Positions 1 to 9,046 of a stretch of DNA of 64,000 bases are shown piece after piece. Position 1 is the first letter of the stretch; the number at the start of each line of letters is the position of its first letter. The notes below the pieces were generated by a model. That model made no database searches and was not told where the DNA came from. It worked only from the letters and a program-made list of their open reading frames with translations. This stretch comes from Natrarchaeobius halalkaliphilus (GTDB lineage: Archaea > Halobacteriota > Halobacteria > Halobacteriales > Natrialbaceae): assembly GCF_003841485.1 (NCBI RefSeq), contig NZ_REFY01000002.1:372001-436000 (forward strand), in the 5' to 3' direction. A program made the position numbers and the translations under genes.

Positions 1-791
1 CGTCTCGAGACGGTCTCGAGTGCCGAATGGGCCTCGCGGTAGGTGACGCCGCCGCGAACCGGCGTTCCCACGCCCGGTGCAGTCGTCGGATCCAGCCAGT
101 CGAGGTCGAGACTGACGTGGATTCCGTCGGTGCCGTCCGTGGCCACTGAGAGAGCGTCCTCGACGACTGCGGTTATTCCTCGCTCGTCGATATCGGACAT
201 CGTGAACGCGGTCAGTTCGCTCTCGCGAACTCGTTTGCGCTCCCGTTCGTCGATACTCCGGAGACCGACGTACGCGATCGCGTCCTCTCGAACGCCCGAT
301 GCGTTCGCCCACTCCATTTCGCCGAACATTCCGCGTCCGAGCGTCGCGCTGAGTGGCATTCCGTGGACGTTTCCGCTGGGGGAGGTCTCGGGAGTGTTCA
401 GGTCGGCGTGAGCGTCGAACCAGATCACCCCGAGGTCGGCGTCCCGAGACGAACCGCGCAACGATCCGATCGAAACGGAGTGATCGCCGCCCAGAACGAG
501 CGGAAACTCGCCGTTTCCGATCGCATCGGCGACGCGGTCGGAGAGCCGCGTACAGACGTCTTCGATCTCCCGAAGGAACTTCGCGTTTCCACGCCTCGGG
601 GACCCCGCATCGGGGTCTCGTTCTTCGGCTCGAGGGACGAACAGATCGCCACCGTCGACCGGCTCGACGCCGGCGTCCTCGAGTTCCGTTCCGAGTCCCC
701 CGTATCGTATCGCGGACGGTCCCATGTCGACGCCGCGTCGATCGGCACCGTAGTCCATCGGGACACCGATGATTCGAACGGTCGAATCCAT
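1..791 (-). CDS. rocF: Arginase family ureohydrolase, partial (runs off the left edge)
   Basis: Hydrolyses L-arginine to ornithine and urea, a binuclear-manganese enzyme of arginine catabolism. The 263 visible residues contain the metal ligands in order: GGDHS (about residues 101-105), DAHAD (126-130) and the SLDLDWLDP stretch (227-235). The N-terminus, with GVDMGPSAIRY, matches arginase better than agmatinase, but formimidoylglutamase cannot be excluded. The ATG at 791 is the only sensible start. The last part, around VGTPVRGGVTYRE, is present and only the C-terminal helix region is cut off by the window edge. It is divergent from the DtxR-type gene, with 96 bp between the starts. Confidence 0.85.
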   Translation of the reverse strand, partial: MDSTVRIIGVPMDYGADRRGVDMGPSAIRYGGLGTELEDAGVEPVDGGDLFVPRAEERDPDAGSPRRGNAKFLREIEDVCTRLSDRVADAIGNGEFPLVLGGDHSVSIGSLRGSSRDADLGVIWFDAHADLNTPETSPSGNVHGMPLSATLGRGMFGEMEWANASGVREDAIAYVGLRSIDERERKRVRESELTAFTMSDIDERGITAVVEDALSVATDGTDGIHVSLDLDWLDPTTAPGVGTPVRGGVTYREAHSALETVSR

Positions 792-854
792 ACGTAGCCA
801 CTGGTGCTCCAGGCGCTTTGTCGTACTGGGTGATGCGCCGAATCACGCCGACAG

Positions 855-878
855 ATTTAGGGTTAGACACGGCTAAAT
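855..878. promoter_or_regulatory. Operator of the DtxR-type regulator (autoregulatory site)
   Basis: The sequence holds TTAG-ACACGG-CTAA at 863-876, inside a wider ATTTAG...CTAAAT inverted repeat (855-860 and 873-878). It lies 10-33 bp before the ATG of the regulator, where the BRE/TATA of a leaderless gene would be. The same TTAG-N6-CTAA palindrome occurs at the ZIP promoter (1684-1697). Binding by the adjacent regulator is inferred. Confidence 0.6.
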
Positions 879-887
879 CGATATAGG

Positions 888-1568
888 ATGATGCTGAGCG
901 ACGTGATGGAAGACTATCTCAAAGTGATCTACCAGCTCCAGCAACAGACGGACGATCGGATCAAAACCTCCGAAATAGCCGACGAGCTGGACGTCACGTC
1001 GCCGACCGTCACCAGTATGCTCGAGAAACTCGAGGATCGAAGTCTCATCGACCGAGAGAAATACCGCGGAGTAACGCTTACCACGGAGGGTGAGACCGTC
1101 GCCCTCGAGATCGTTCGCCATCACCGACTGCTGGAGGCCTACCTTACCGAACACCTCGACTACGACTGGTCCGAGGTTCACGCCGAAGCCGATCGACTCG
1201 AACACCACATCAGCGAAGTCTTCGAAGCGCGCGTCGCGGAATCCCTCGACGACCCGGAGGTCGATCCTCACGGCTCACCGATCCCGAGTCCCGACCTCGA
1301 GCCACCCGACCGACCCGACGGCGACTCCGTCGTGGAGTGTGCGGAAGGCGAGACCGTCGTCGTCGAGGAAGTCGCTGACCACGATCCGGACATCCTCTCG
1401 TATCTCTCCGATCACGGCGTCGAGCCCGGACTCGAACTCGAAATTCTCGAGATTGCGCCGTTCGGGATGGTCACCGCCCGCTCGAGTGAGAGCGACGAAT
1501 CCGTCTCGCTTCCCGACGACGTCGCTCGTCACGTTCGCGTCGCTCGGACGGCCGAACCCGAGCAGTGA
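888..1568 (+). CDS. DtxR/MntR-family metal-dependent transcriptional regulator
   Basis: A 226-aa repressor of the DtxR/SirR/MntR family, which binds Fe2+ or Mn2+ and then represses metal-uptake promoters. Residues 1-65 form the winged helix-turn-helix (SEIADELDVTSPTVTSMLEKL). Residues about 66-140 hold the helical metal-binding/dimerisation region, rich in His and Glu (RHHRLLEAYL, LEHHISEVFE). Residues about 148-222 form a FeoA/SH3-like domain. ATG codons at 888 and 891 are both possible starts. The palindrome at 863-876 overlaps its promoter and recurs before the next gene, a ZIP transporter, so this protein probably controls itself and that transporter. Fe versus Mn specificity cannot be read from the sequence. 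Confidence 0.9.
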   Translation: MMLSDVMEDYLKVIYQLQQQTDDRIKTSEIADELDVTSPTVTSMLEKLEDRSLIDREKYRGVTLTTEGETVALEIVRHHRLLEAYLTEHLDYDWSEVHAEADRLEHHISEVFEARVAESLDDPEVDPHGSPIPSPDLEPPDRPDGDSVVECAEGETVVVEEVADHDPDILSYLSDHGVEPGLELEILEIAPFGMVTARSSESDESVSLPDDVARHVRVARTAEPEQ

Positions 1569-1674
1569 CCGCCAGATAGCACGCTACCGATCGGAATCCG
1601 ATTCACCCCTGGGCCGTACAGCCGGACGCTGTTGGGTAAATTAGAGTAGGTCTAGCGGTGCGGTTCACAAAAGA

Positions 1675-1697
1675 AATATATGTTTAGGGCGGTCTAA
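1675..1697 (+). promoter_or_regulatory. ZIP promoter: TATA box plus TTAG-N6-CTAA operator
   Basis: A TATA-like AATATATG lies at 1675-1682, followed at once by TTAGGGCGGTCTAA (1684-1697), a perfect TTAG-N6-CTAA palindrome like the one before the DtxR-type gene. A weaker related site, TTAG-N7-CTAG, lies at 1641-1655. The operator sits between the TATA box and the expected transcription start near 1705, where a bound repressor would block initiation. Confidence 0.55.
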
Positions 1698-1706
1698 GAA
1701 TAAGTA

Positions 1707-1751
1707 ATGGAGCAACTATCTGTGACGAACAACGGTGATCCCGGGGAATGA
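1707..1751 (+). CDS. 14-codon leader ORF overlapping the ZIP start
   Basis: This ORF encodes the 14-residue MEQLSVTNNGDPGE and stops with a TGA that overlaps the ATG of the ZIP gene (ATGA at 1748-1751). Its ATG lies about 28 nt downstream of the TATA box, so it may be the first codon of a leaderless mRNA. That would make ZIP translation depend on termination-reinitiation coupling. The alternative is that the true ZIP reading frame begins here and a base has been gained or lost. There is no other evidence that the peptide itself is functional. Confidence 0.4.
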   Translation: MEQLSVTNNGDPGE

Positions 1752-2680
1752 GTTGGAGGTGTCTCTCAGATCTACCCCGAAGCCTCCTCGCGATCGGTCC
1801 GATCGTCGTTCTGGGTGCGATATTCGGCGTGTTGTATCTAACCTCACCCTTCGGTGATCTCGGCTCAGTCGACGACGCGAGCACGCTCGAAATTATCTGG
1901 ATGCTGACCGTTATCGGCGCTCTCGCCGGGGTCGTTCCCGTCGCTATCGGCATGCTCTGGTTCCCGTTTATCCGCGATCTCGACCCGCGCTATCTTCACG
2001 CGTTTCTGGCGCTCGCGGCGGGCGTGCTCGTCTTTATCGCCCTCGAGATGTCGGAAGACGTTCTCGAGTACAGTGTCGACGCCGAAAACACGCTTCTGGC
2101 GGGTAGCCTGGCCGTCATCGGCGTTGTCGGCACGTTCGTCGTTATGTACGTCGCCAGCAAGTGGCGACAACGGAAGGTCACGGCAACCGACAAGAGCGGA
2201 CTCGAGATCGCCTACCTGGTCGCGCTCGCGCTTGGCCTCCACAGTATCGGTGAGGGGCTCGGAATCGGCGTCGCGTACATCCAGGGTGATTCGACGCTCG
2301 TGATGTTACTCGTCCTGGCGTTCGTGTTGCACAACGTCATGGAGGGGCCGACCGTCGTCGCCGCAGTTGCACGCGACAGGGAGACGCCGCCGCTCTATCA
2401 CTTCGCGGCGATGGGACTCATCGCTGGCGGTCCCGTTATTCTCGGCGGCTGGATCGGCAGTTTCGCCCAGTCCGATCTCCTCGCTGTGTTGTTCTTTTCG
2501 ATCGCCGTGGGTGCAATCGTACAGGTGCTCATCGAAGTCGCGGAACTGATCAGATTCGACGCCGAAGCCGTCCTGACACGGGTCAATGCAGCGACGTTCG
2601 TCGTCGGGTTCGCCCTCATGTTCTTCCTCGAGGACGTCCTCGGTGATCTCCTCCTCGAGGGGTGGCTCGTTCCCCCGTGA
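1748..2680 (+). CDS. ZIP-family divalent metal transporter
   Basis: A 310-aa integral membrane protein of the ZIP (ZRT/IRT-like) family, importing Zn2+ or other divalent cations into the cytoplasm. About eight membrane segments are visible. The signature metal-site helices are present: HSIGEG at about 165-170 and HNVMEG at about 195-200. The N-terminus has an extra segment (residues 12-32) and a short acidic loop. The TTAG-N6-CTAA operator 51 bp upstream ties it to the DtxR-type regulator, so metal-repressed uptake is likely. The start overlaps a 14-codon ORF (see 1707-1751). The transported ion is not known from sequence. Confidence 0.85.
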   Translation: MSWRCLSDLPRSLLAIGPIVVLGAIFGVLYLTSPFGDLGSVDDASTLEIIWMLTVIGALAGVVPVAIGMLWFPFIRDLDPRYLHAFLALAAGVLVFIALEMSEDVLEYSVDAENTLLAGSLAVIGVVGTFVVMYVASKWRQRKVTATDKSGLEIAYLVALALGLHSIGEGLGIGVAYIQGDSTLVMLLVLAFVLHNVMEGPTVVAAVARDRETPPLYHFAAMGLIAGGPVILGGWIGSFAQSDLLAVLFFSIAVGAIVQVLIEVAELIRFDAEAVLTRVNAATFVVGFALMFFLEDVLGDLLLEGWLVPP

Positions 2681-2772
2681 ATTCGACATAGTACTCCGTT
2701 TCGAACGGCTGTTCCCCGAAATTCGACCACTCACCCGTCGGGTTTAAGGAATCCAACTACGAACCATTCGGT

Positions 2773-3306
2773 ATGTCATCCATCGAACTGACTCCGAGCC
2801 AGAAGAAGATCCTTCGTGCGCTGACGAACCTCCATAAGGAGTCCGAGGACGCAATCAAAGGCGAGGATATTGCTGAACAGGTAGATCGAAACCCCGGCAC
2901 GATTCGCAACCAGATGCAGAGTCTGAAAGCGCTCCAGCTCGTAGAGGGCGTACCCGGCCCCAAGGGCGGCTACAAACCGACTGCGGCCGCCTACGAAGCC
3001 CTCGAAATCCAGCAGATGGACGACCCCGCATCCGTTCCGCTCGAACACGAAGGCGAATCCGTCGAGGACATCATCGTCGAAGAGATCGATCTCTCGAGCG
3101 TTCACCACCCGGAACTCTGTCGCGCGGAGATCCACATGCAGGGCTCGATCGACGACTTTTCGGAAGACGACGCCGTTACGGTCGGTCCGACCCCACTCTC
3201 GAAACTCGTCGTCGAGGGCCGCGTCGACGGAAAAGACGACACGAACAACATCTTGATTCTCCGTATCGTCGATATGATCGCACCCGCCGACGAGCCCGCT
3301 CACTGA
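2773..3306 (+). CDS. Winged-helix transcriptional regulator (Rrf2-like)
   Basis: A 177-aa protein with an N-terminal winged helix-turn-helix (residues about 6-75: LTPSQKKILRAL, GEDIAEQVDRNPGTIRNQMQSLKALQLVEG, then the wing GPKGGYKPT). A C-terminal alpha/beta region (about 90-175) probably binds a ligand or mediates dimerisation. Haloarchaeal homologues are usually labelled Rrf2-family or simply HTH regulators. No Rrf2 cysteine cluster is present, so it is not an Fe-S sensor of the IscR type. It is monocistronic, convergent with gyrA and 92 bp after the ZIP gene. Its target is unknown. Confidence 0.7.
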   Translation: MSSIELTPSQKKILRALTNLHKESEDAIKGEDIAEQVDRNPGTIRNQMQSLKALQLVEGVPGPKGGYKPTAAAYEALEIQQMDDPASVPLEHEGESVEDIIVEEIDLSSVHHPELCRAEIHMQGSIDDFSEDDAVTVGPTPLSKLVVEGRVDGKDDTNNILILRIVDMIAPADEPAH

Positions 3307-3370
3307 CTGCTCACTCGAGCGACCGTCTCTCTAGAAAACACCTGCGCGGAGTGATACACCGTCGCTTATC

Positions 3371-3406
3371 CGCGGTTCGGAGCGAGTGAAACGAGCGAGA
3401 ACCGCG
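3371..3406. terminator. Hairpin between convergent genes
   Basis: CGCGGTTC (3371-3378) pairs with GAACCGCG (3399-3406) across a 20-nt loop. It sits between the convergent ends of the winged-helix gene and gyrA. It could act as a bidirectional terminator, but there is no T tract, so the role is a guess. Confidence 0.25.
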
Positions 3407-3452
3407 CTCGCTCGAGTGGAACATCGAAAATCAACCGCGCGTCGATGATCGG

Positions 3453-5966
3453 TTACGTTTCCTCGTCCGCCGATTCGTCCGTTGATTCGTTCTCGGCTCC
3501 CGACTCGAGTGACTCAGCAGGAATCACGTCGACGCTCGCGACCGCATCGTCCGCGTCGACTTCCATTACGATGACGCCCATCGTGTTCCGACCGACCGTC
3601 GAGATTTCGTCGACTCGAGTCCGAATAATTTGTCCGCGTTCGCTCATCATGACCAGTTGATCGTCCGCCGAGACCGCTTTTGCGGCCGTCACCGATCCGT
3701 TTCTGTCGCCCGTCTTGATATCGATCAGCCCTTTTCCGTACCGCGACTGAGTCCGATACTCGGAGAGGAGCGTTCGTTTCCCGTATCCGTTCTGGGTGAC
3801 GGTCAAGAGTGCACGGTCATCGTGCCCGTTGCCGCCGGTTGCGACGAGACCGGCGACCGCATCACCCTCCTGGAGATCGATACCGTTGACACCGCGGGCG
3901 TTTCGCCCCATCGATCGAACCTCGTCCTCGTCGAAGCGGATCGTCATTCCACCTTCCGTCGCGATGACGAGGTCCCGTGTGCCGTTAGTCACGTCGACAT
4001 CGACGAGTTCGTCGCCCTCTTCCAGGTCGGCCGCGATGATGCCAGTCGAACGGATGTTGTCGAAGGCGTCACCTGCGGTTCGCTTGACGTAGCCGTTCCG
4101 AGTCACCATCGTCACGTACTCCTCATCACCGAACGCGTCCGTGTCGACGATGGCCGTGATCTCCTCGTCGGCCTCGAGATCGAGGATGTTGACGGCCGAC
4201 TTGCCCCGCGCGGTTCGGCCCATCTCCGGAATTTCGTACGTTTTGAGCCGATAGACTTTTCCCCGGTTAGTAAAGCAAAGCAGGTAGTCGTGGGTGTTCG
4301 CCCGGAACACCGTCGAGACGCGATCGTCGTCTTTGACGTCCGCGCCGATGATCCCCTTGCCACCCCGGCCCTGGGGATCGAAGTTCTCGATCGGCATTCG
4401 CTTGACGTAGTCGTCTTCGGTCATGACGACGAACACCTCTTCTTCGGGAATGAGGTCCTCGTGGGTGACCGTGCCGTGATCTTCGATGATGGAGGTCCGT
4501 CGATCGTCGGCGTACTCGGCTCTGATCTCTCCGAGTTCGTCTTTGATGACCGCGAGCAGTTCCTGTTCGCTCTCGAGTATCTCGGTGAGCCGTTCGATGT
4601 CGACGGTGACCTCGTCGTACTCTTCTTCGATCTCGACCGTCTCCATCGAGGTCAGACTCCCGAGTTGCATCCGAACGATGTGCTCGGCTTGCTCGACCGA
4701 GAATCCGAACTCCTCTCGAAGTCCGTCTTTTGCCGCCGTCCGGTCCTCGCTATTTCTGATGAGGTCGACGACGTCCTCGGCGTTTTCGACGGCTTTCAGC
4801 CGCCCCTCGAGGATGTGTGCGCGATCCTCGGCTTCCGCGAGATCGTACTCGCTGCGCCGGCGAACGACCTCTCGTCGGTGGGTGACGTACTCCTCTAGGG
4901 TTTCTTTGAGCGAGAGCACCTGGGGCTGGCCGTCGACCAGCGCGAGGTTAATTACGCCGAACGTCTTCTCGAGGTGGTTCTCGAGTAATTTGTTCTTGAC
5001 GACCTCGACGTTCGCGCCGCGATTACACTCGACGACGATTCGGACGCCGTCCCGATCGGACTCATCGCGGAGATCGGTGACCCCTTCGATATCGCCCTCG
5101 GTGACGTCCTCCGCGATTCGTTCGACCATCCGGGCCTTGTTCGCCTGGTACGGAAGCTCCGTAATGACGATTCGCTCGCGGCCGTTTTTCCACTCCTCGA
5201 CCTCGAACTCGGCTCGAACGCGGATGCGTCCGCGGCCGGTCTTGTACGCCGAGTAGATGGCGTCTCGGCCGACGATGTTCGCGGCGGTGGGGAAGTCGGG
5301 ACCTTTGACGTGGTCCATCAGATCCTCGACGGTCGCGTCGGGATCGTCGATCAGTTCGATCGTCGCGTCGATTATTTCGCCCAAGTTGTGCGGCGGGATG
5401 TTCGTCGACATTCCGACCGCGATTCCCGAGGAGCCGTTGACCAGGAGGTTCGGAAACGCCGCGGGCAGGACGCCTGGTTCCTGAAGCCGGTCGTCGTAGT
5501 TCGCCTGAAAGTCGACGGTATCCTTTTCGATATCGGAGAGCAGTTCCTCGGAGACGGCTGCCATCCGAGCCTCCGTGTACCGTGGCGCTGCGGCCGGGTC
5601 GCCGTCCATCGAGCCGAAGTTCCCCTGGCCGTCGACCAGCGGATAGCGCATCGAGAAGTCCTGTGCCATCCGCACGAGCGTATCGTAGATCGCGCTGTCA
5701 CCGTGAGGGTGGTAATCACCCATCGTCTCCCCGACGATCGATGAGGACTTGCGGTGGGACGAACCGCTCGTGACGCCCATCTCGTGCATCGCATACAGGA
5801 TACGACGGTGGACGGGCTTTAACCCGTCCCGGACGTCCGGGAGGGCGCGACCGGCGATGACGGACATCGCGTAGTCGATGTAGCTCTGTTCCATCTCGTC
5901 TTCGATGCGGACGTTTTCGACCGCACGGGCCTCTACATCTGTCGGATCGGGTACGTCTGAACTCAT
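3453..5966 (-). CDS. gyrA: DNA gyrase subunit A
   Basis: The DNA breakage-reunion subunit of gyrase, which with GyrB introduces negative supercoils using ATP. It is 837 aa, the normal length. The quinolone-region motif [11 protein letters not shown] lies at about 86-96. The catalytic tyrosine is in [10 protein letters not shown] (about Y130). The C-terminal half carries the six-bladed DNA-wrapping domain with the GyrA-box variant PQGRGGKG, which distinguishes it from topoisomerase IV ParC. The extreme C-terminus is an acidic tail. It is the second gene of a gyrB-gyrA operon, 27 bp after gyrB. Confidence 0.97.
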   Translation of the reverse strand: MSSDVPDPTDVEARAVENVRIEDEMEQSYIDYAMSVIAGRALPDVRDGLKPVHRRILYAMHEMGVTSGSSHRKSSSIVGETMGDYHPHGDSAIYDTLVRMAQDFSMRYPLVDGQGNFGSMDGDPAAAPRYTEARMAAVSEELLSDIEKDTVDFQANYDDRLQEPGVLPAAFPNLLVNGSSGIAVGMSTNIPPHNLGEIIDATIELIDDPDATVEDLMDHVKGPDFPTAANIVGRDAIYSAYKTGRGRIRVRAEFEVEEWKNGRERIVITELPYQANKARMVERIAEDVTEGDIEGVTDLRDESDRDGVRIVVECNRGANVEVVKNKLLENHLEKTFGVINLALVDGQPQVLSLKETLEEYVTHRREVVRRRSEYDLAEAEDRAHILEGRLKAVENAEDVVDLIRNSEDRTAAKDGLREEFGFSVEQAEHIVRMQLGSLTSMETVEIEEEYDEVTVDIERLTEILESEQELLAVIKDELGEIRAEYADDRRTSIIEDHGTVTHEDLIPEEEVFVVMTEDDYVKRMPIENFDPQGRGGKGIIGADVKDDDRVSTVFRANTHDYLLCFTNRGKVYRLKTYEIPEMGRTARGKSAVNILDLEADEEITAIVDTDAFGDEEYVTMVTRNGYVKRTAGDAFDNIRSTGIIAADLEEGDELVDVDVTNGTRDLVIATEGGMTIRFDEDEVRSMGRNARGVNGIDLQEGDAVAGLVATGGNGHDDRALLTVTQNGYGKRTLLSEYRTQSRYGKGLIDIKTGDRNGSVTAAKAVSADDQLVMMSERGQIIRTRVDEISTVGRNTMGVIVMEVDADDAVASVDVIPAESLESGAENESTDESADEET

Positions 5967-5993
5967 GTAGTTACCTCACCTCGTTTCGTCTTC

Positions 5994-7925
5994 TCAGATG
6001 TCGATCCATTCCGCCTCCGGCGCGTTGTCCTTGATGAATTGCTTTCGCGGTTCGACGGCATCGCCCATCAATACCGAGAACATCTTGTCCGCTGCCGCGG
6101 CGTCCTCGACTGTGATCTGTTTGAGGATGCGATTGTCCGGGTTCATCGTCGTCTCCCAGAGCTGTTCGGGGTTCATCTCACCGAGACCCTTGAACCGCTG
6201 GACTTGCGAGGGGCTTCCGTCGCATTTCTCCTCGACGATCTCGTCTCGTTCCGCGTCGGTCATCGCGTCGTAGGTCTCGCCGCGGTATCGAATGCGATAC
6301 AGCGGCGGCTGGGTCGCATAGACGTATCCTCCCTCGAGCAACGGGCGCATGTGCCGGTAGAAGAACGTCAGCATGAGCGTTCGGATGTGCGCGCCGTCGA
6401 CGTCGGCGTCCGTCGCCATGATTATCTTCTTGTAGCGGACGTCGTCGACGTCGAACTCGTCCCCAATCCCCGCACCGATCGCCGTGATCATGTTCCGAAT
6501 CTCGTCGTTCTCGAGGATGCGATCGAGGCGGTGTTTCTCGACGTTCAGGATCTTTCCTTTGATCGGGAGGACCGCCTGGAACTCCGGATTGCGCGCCTGC
6601 TTGGCGCTGCCACCTGCGGAGTCACCCTCCGCGATAAACAGTTCCGCTTCATCCGGGTCTTTGGTCTGACAGTCCGCGAGCTTTCCGGGGAGCGACGTCG
6701 AGGAGAGGGCGGACTTCCGTCGCGTCAGCTCTTCTGCCTTCTGGGCCGCCTTTCTGGCTTTGGCCGCCTCGACCGCCTTGGTGACGATCGCCTCGGCGGT
6801 GTCGGGGTGTTCCTCGAAATAGGTGCCAAGTCCCTCGTGCATTGCGCTTTCGACGATACCGCGGACCTCGCTGTTGCCGAGTTTCGTCTTCGTCTGTCCC
6901 TCGAACTGCGGATCGGGGTGTTTGACCGAGATAACGGCGGTAAGTCCCTCTCGGATGTCCTCACCTTTCAGATTCTCTTCGATATCTCCGAGCAGATCGT
7001 TTTCGTTGGCGTAGTCGTTTACACACCGGGTCAGTGCGGTCTTGAACCCGGTGAGGTGGGTGCCACCCTCGCGCGTGTTGATGTTGTTCGCGAACGCATG
7101 AATCGATCCCTGAAGATCCTTGGTCGCTTGCATCGCCACTTCGACCTGAATATTCTGTTCTTCGTCCTCGAAGTAGATCACGTCCTCGTGCATGACGGAA
7201 CGCGTCTCGTTCAGGTACTGGACGAACTCGCGGATGCCGCCGTCGTACTCGTAGGTCTCTTCGACCGAGTCCGAATCGGGGGTTTCCGCGCGGTCGTCTC
7301 GAAGGGTGATCCTGACACCGGAGTTCAAAAACGCGAGTTCGCGAAGCCGGTTCGAGAGCGTCGAGAAGGCGAACTCGTCCGTCTCGAAGATGTCCGTATC
7401 CGGCCAGAACCGGATCTCGGTGCCGGTCTCTTCGTCGGACTCCATATCGCGAACGCGCTCCATGTCGCCAACGGGTTCGCCCGTCTCGAACGCGTGACGG
7501 TAGACGCCGCCGTCGCGTTTGACTTCGGCCGCGAGTCGACCCGAGAGCGCGTTGACGACGCTAACGCCGACGCCGTGAAGTCCGCCGGAGACCTGGTACG
7601 ATTTGTTGTCGAACTTTCCACCCGCGTGAAGGACGGTCAAAATCACCTCGAGTGCGGGGCGGTCGTACTCTTCGTGCGTGTCGACGGGAATGCCACGGCC
7701 GTCGTCTGCGACGCTCACCGAACCATCCTCGTGGAGGGTAACGGTGATATCGTCACAGTGGCCGGCCAGTGCCTCGTCGATCGAGTTGTCCACCACCTCA
7801 TAGACGAGATGATGAAGCCCTCGAGAGTCAGTAGAACCGATGTACATGGCCGGCCGTTTCCGCACGGCTTCCAGGCCTTCCAAGACCTGAATCTGACCGG
7901 CTCCGTACTCGCTTTCCTGGGACAT
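5994..7925 (-). CDS. gyrB: DNA gyrase subunit B
   Basis: The ATPase subunit of DNA gyrase, 643 aa. The GHKL ATP-binding domain comes first (YEVVDNSIDEALAGH, DDGRGIPV, GLHGVGVSVVNALS). A transducer domain follows, then the Toprim metal-binding domain (EGDSAGGSA and DADVDGAHIRTL) and the C-terminal GyrB tail. It is a haloarchaeal-type bacterial gyrase, the classical novobiocin target in halophiles. It is the first gene of the gyrB-gyrA operon. A TATA-like TTTATTAG (minus strand, 7957-7964) lies about 35 nt before the ATG, so the leader is very short. It is divergent from the R15P isomerase-like gene. Confidence 0.97.
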   Translation of the reverse strand: MSQESEYGAGQIQVLEGLEAVRKRPAMYIGSTDSRGLHHLVYEVVDNSIDEALAGHCDDITVTLHEDGSVSVADDGRGIPVDTHEEYDRPALEVILTVLHAGGKFDNKSYQVSGGLHGVGVSVVNALSGRLAAEVKRDGGVYRHAFETGEPVGDMERVRDMESDEETGTEIRFWPDTDIFETDEFAFSTLSNRLRELAFLNSGVRITLRDDRAETPDSDSVEETYEYDGGIREFVQYLNETRSVMHEDVIYFEDEEQNIQVEVAMQATKDLQGSIHAFANNINTREGGTHLTGFKTALTRCVNDYANENDLLGDIEENLKGEDIREGLTAVISVKHPDPQFEGQTKTKLGNSEVRGIVESAMHEGLGTYFEEHPDTAEAIVTKAVEAAKARKAAQKAEELTRRKSALSSTSLPGKLADCQTKDPDEAELFIAEGDSAGGSAKQARNPEFQAVLPIKGKILNVEKHRLDRILENDEIRNMITAIGAGIGDEFDVDDVRYKKIIMATDADVDGAHIRTLMLTFFYRHMRPLLEGGYVYATQPPLYRIRYRGETYDAMTDAERDEIVEEKCDGSPSQVQRFKGLGEMNPEQLWETTMNPDNRILKQITVEDAAAADKMFSVLMGDAVEPRKQFIKDNAPEAEWIDI

Positions 7926-8112
7926 GAGAAACCTGCTTTCGGGTAGTGGACGGTCACTAATAAAGCTTCACGTACGCGCGCGGGCGAAATCCGGAAAAAC
8001 TCGAAGATCGACACCCACGCAGGCTACCGACAGCCAACGCGGGGTAACACGGAGCGTCCACGCAACGAGACCACCCGGAACACCTTTCCCGCTGACGAGA
8101 ATCCTCTCAGAT

Positions 8113-8964
8113 ATGATCGATGAGACCGTCGAGCAGATCCAGGAGATGCAAACGCACAGCTCTTCGGTGGTCGCTATCCGTGCGACACGAGCCCTCGAGG
8201 ACCTGACTGATCGGGAGTTTGCGACCGTCGAGGAGTACGTCCGCTCGCTCGAGCGAAACGCGACCGTTCTTCGCCGGGCGAATCCCTCACACGCCACGCT
8301 GCAGAACGCGGTTCGACAAGTCGTCGAGGACGTCACGACCGCGGATCTCGACAGCGTCGAGGACGCACAGAATCTGACGCGCGAGCGGATCGACGCCGTC
8401 GTCTCGAAGGTCGAATCCGGCAAACGTCTGGCCGCCGAGAACGCCGCAACACATCTCGAGGACGGGGCGACGCTGTTGACGCACGATTACTCCTCGACGG
8501 TGATCGGAGCCCTGGAGAAAGCGACCGAGGCTGGAAAATCCTTCGACGTCTACGTCACGGAAGCGCGCCCGCGCTACATCGGCCGCAAGACGGCACGGGC
8601 GCTCGCCGGAATCGACGGTATCGATCCGACGCTTATCACGGACAGCGCCAACGGCGTCTATCTCGAGGAGTGTGATCGGGTCATCGTCGGCATGGACTGT
8701 ATCGTCGACGAGACGCTTTACAACCGCGTCGGAACGCTCCCGATCGCGGCGACGGCGACACAGTTCGACGTCCCCGTCACCGTGCTTGGGTCGGCTTCGA
8801 AGATCATCTCGGAGGGGTTCGTCTTCGAAAACGATTTTCGATCCGGTATCGAGGTCATGTCGGAACCCACAGAGGGCTTCGACGTGGAGAACCCCGCCTA
8901 CGACGCGACACCGGTTTCGTTACTCGAGAGCGTGATTACCGACGACGGCAGACGGGAGTTCTGA
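8113..8964 (+). CDS. eIF2B-alpha-like / ribose-1,5-bisphosphate isomerase family protein
   Basis: A 283-aa protein of the eIF2B alpha/beta/delta - MtnA - R15P isomerase superfamily. In archaea such proteins convert ribose 1,5-bisphosphate to ribulose 1,5-bisphosphate in AMP/nucleoside degradation, although they are often annotated as translation initiation factor eIF2B. The N-terminal helical domain (1-120) and the Rossmann-like C-terminal domain are both present. The conserved strings GMDCIVDE and GSASKIISEGF lie in the last 110 residues. The ATG at 8113 begins the homologous region; upstream in-frame codons overlap the gyrB start and are unlikely to be used. Isomerase function is the preferred guess. 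Confidence 0.75.
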   Translation: MIDETVEQIQEMQTHSSSVVAIRATRALEDLTDREFATVEEYVRSLERNATVLRRANPSHATLQNAVRQVVEDVTTADLDSVEDAQNLTRERIDAVVSKVESGKRLAAENAATHLEDGATLLTHDYSSTVIGALEKATEAGKSFDVYVTEARPRYIGRKTARALAGIDGIDPTLITDSANGVYLEECDRVIVGMDCIVDETLYNRVGTLPIAATATQFDVPVTVLGSASKIISEGFVFENDFRSGIEVMSEPTEGFDVENPAYDATPVSLLESVITDDGRREF

Positions 8965-9046
8965 ACGGCCGTCGGAACACACTAGTGAGCTTGAGAGTCA
9001 GTCGTCTGTGGCCACAGCCTATCCTCGTGGCCGGTGTAACGGCTGT

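Noticed and set aside
3630-4898. 422-aa open frame on the plus strand, antisense to gyrA
   Set aside because: Shadow of gyrA in GC-rich DNA; its sequence has no family resemblance, while gyrA is certain.
6039-7946. 635-aa open frame antisense to gyrB
   Set aside because: Shadow of gyrB; same reason. Similar long shadows lie opposite dapA-dapB, geranylgeranyl reductase, ftsZ and dtdA.
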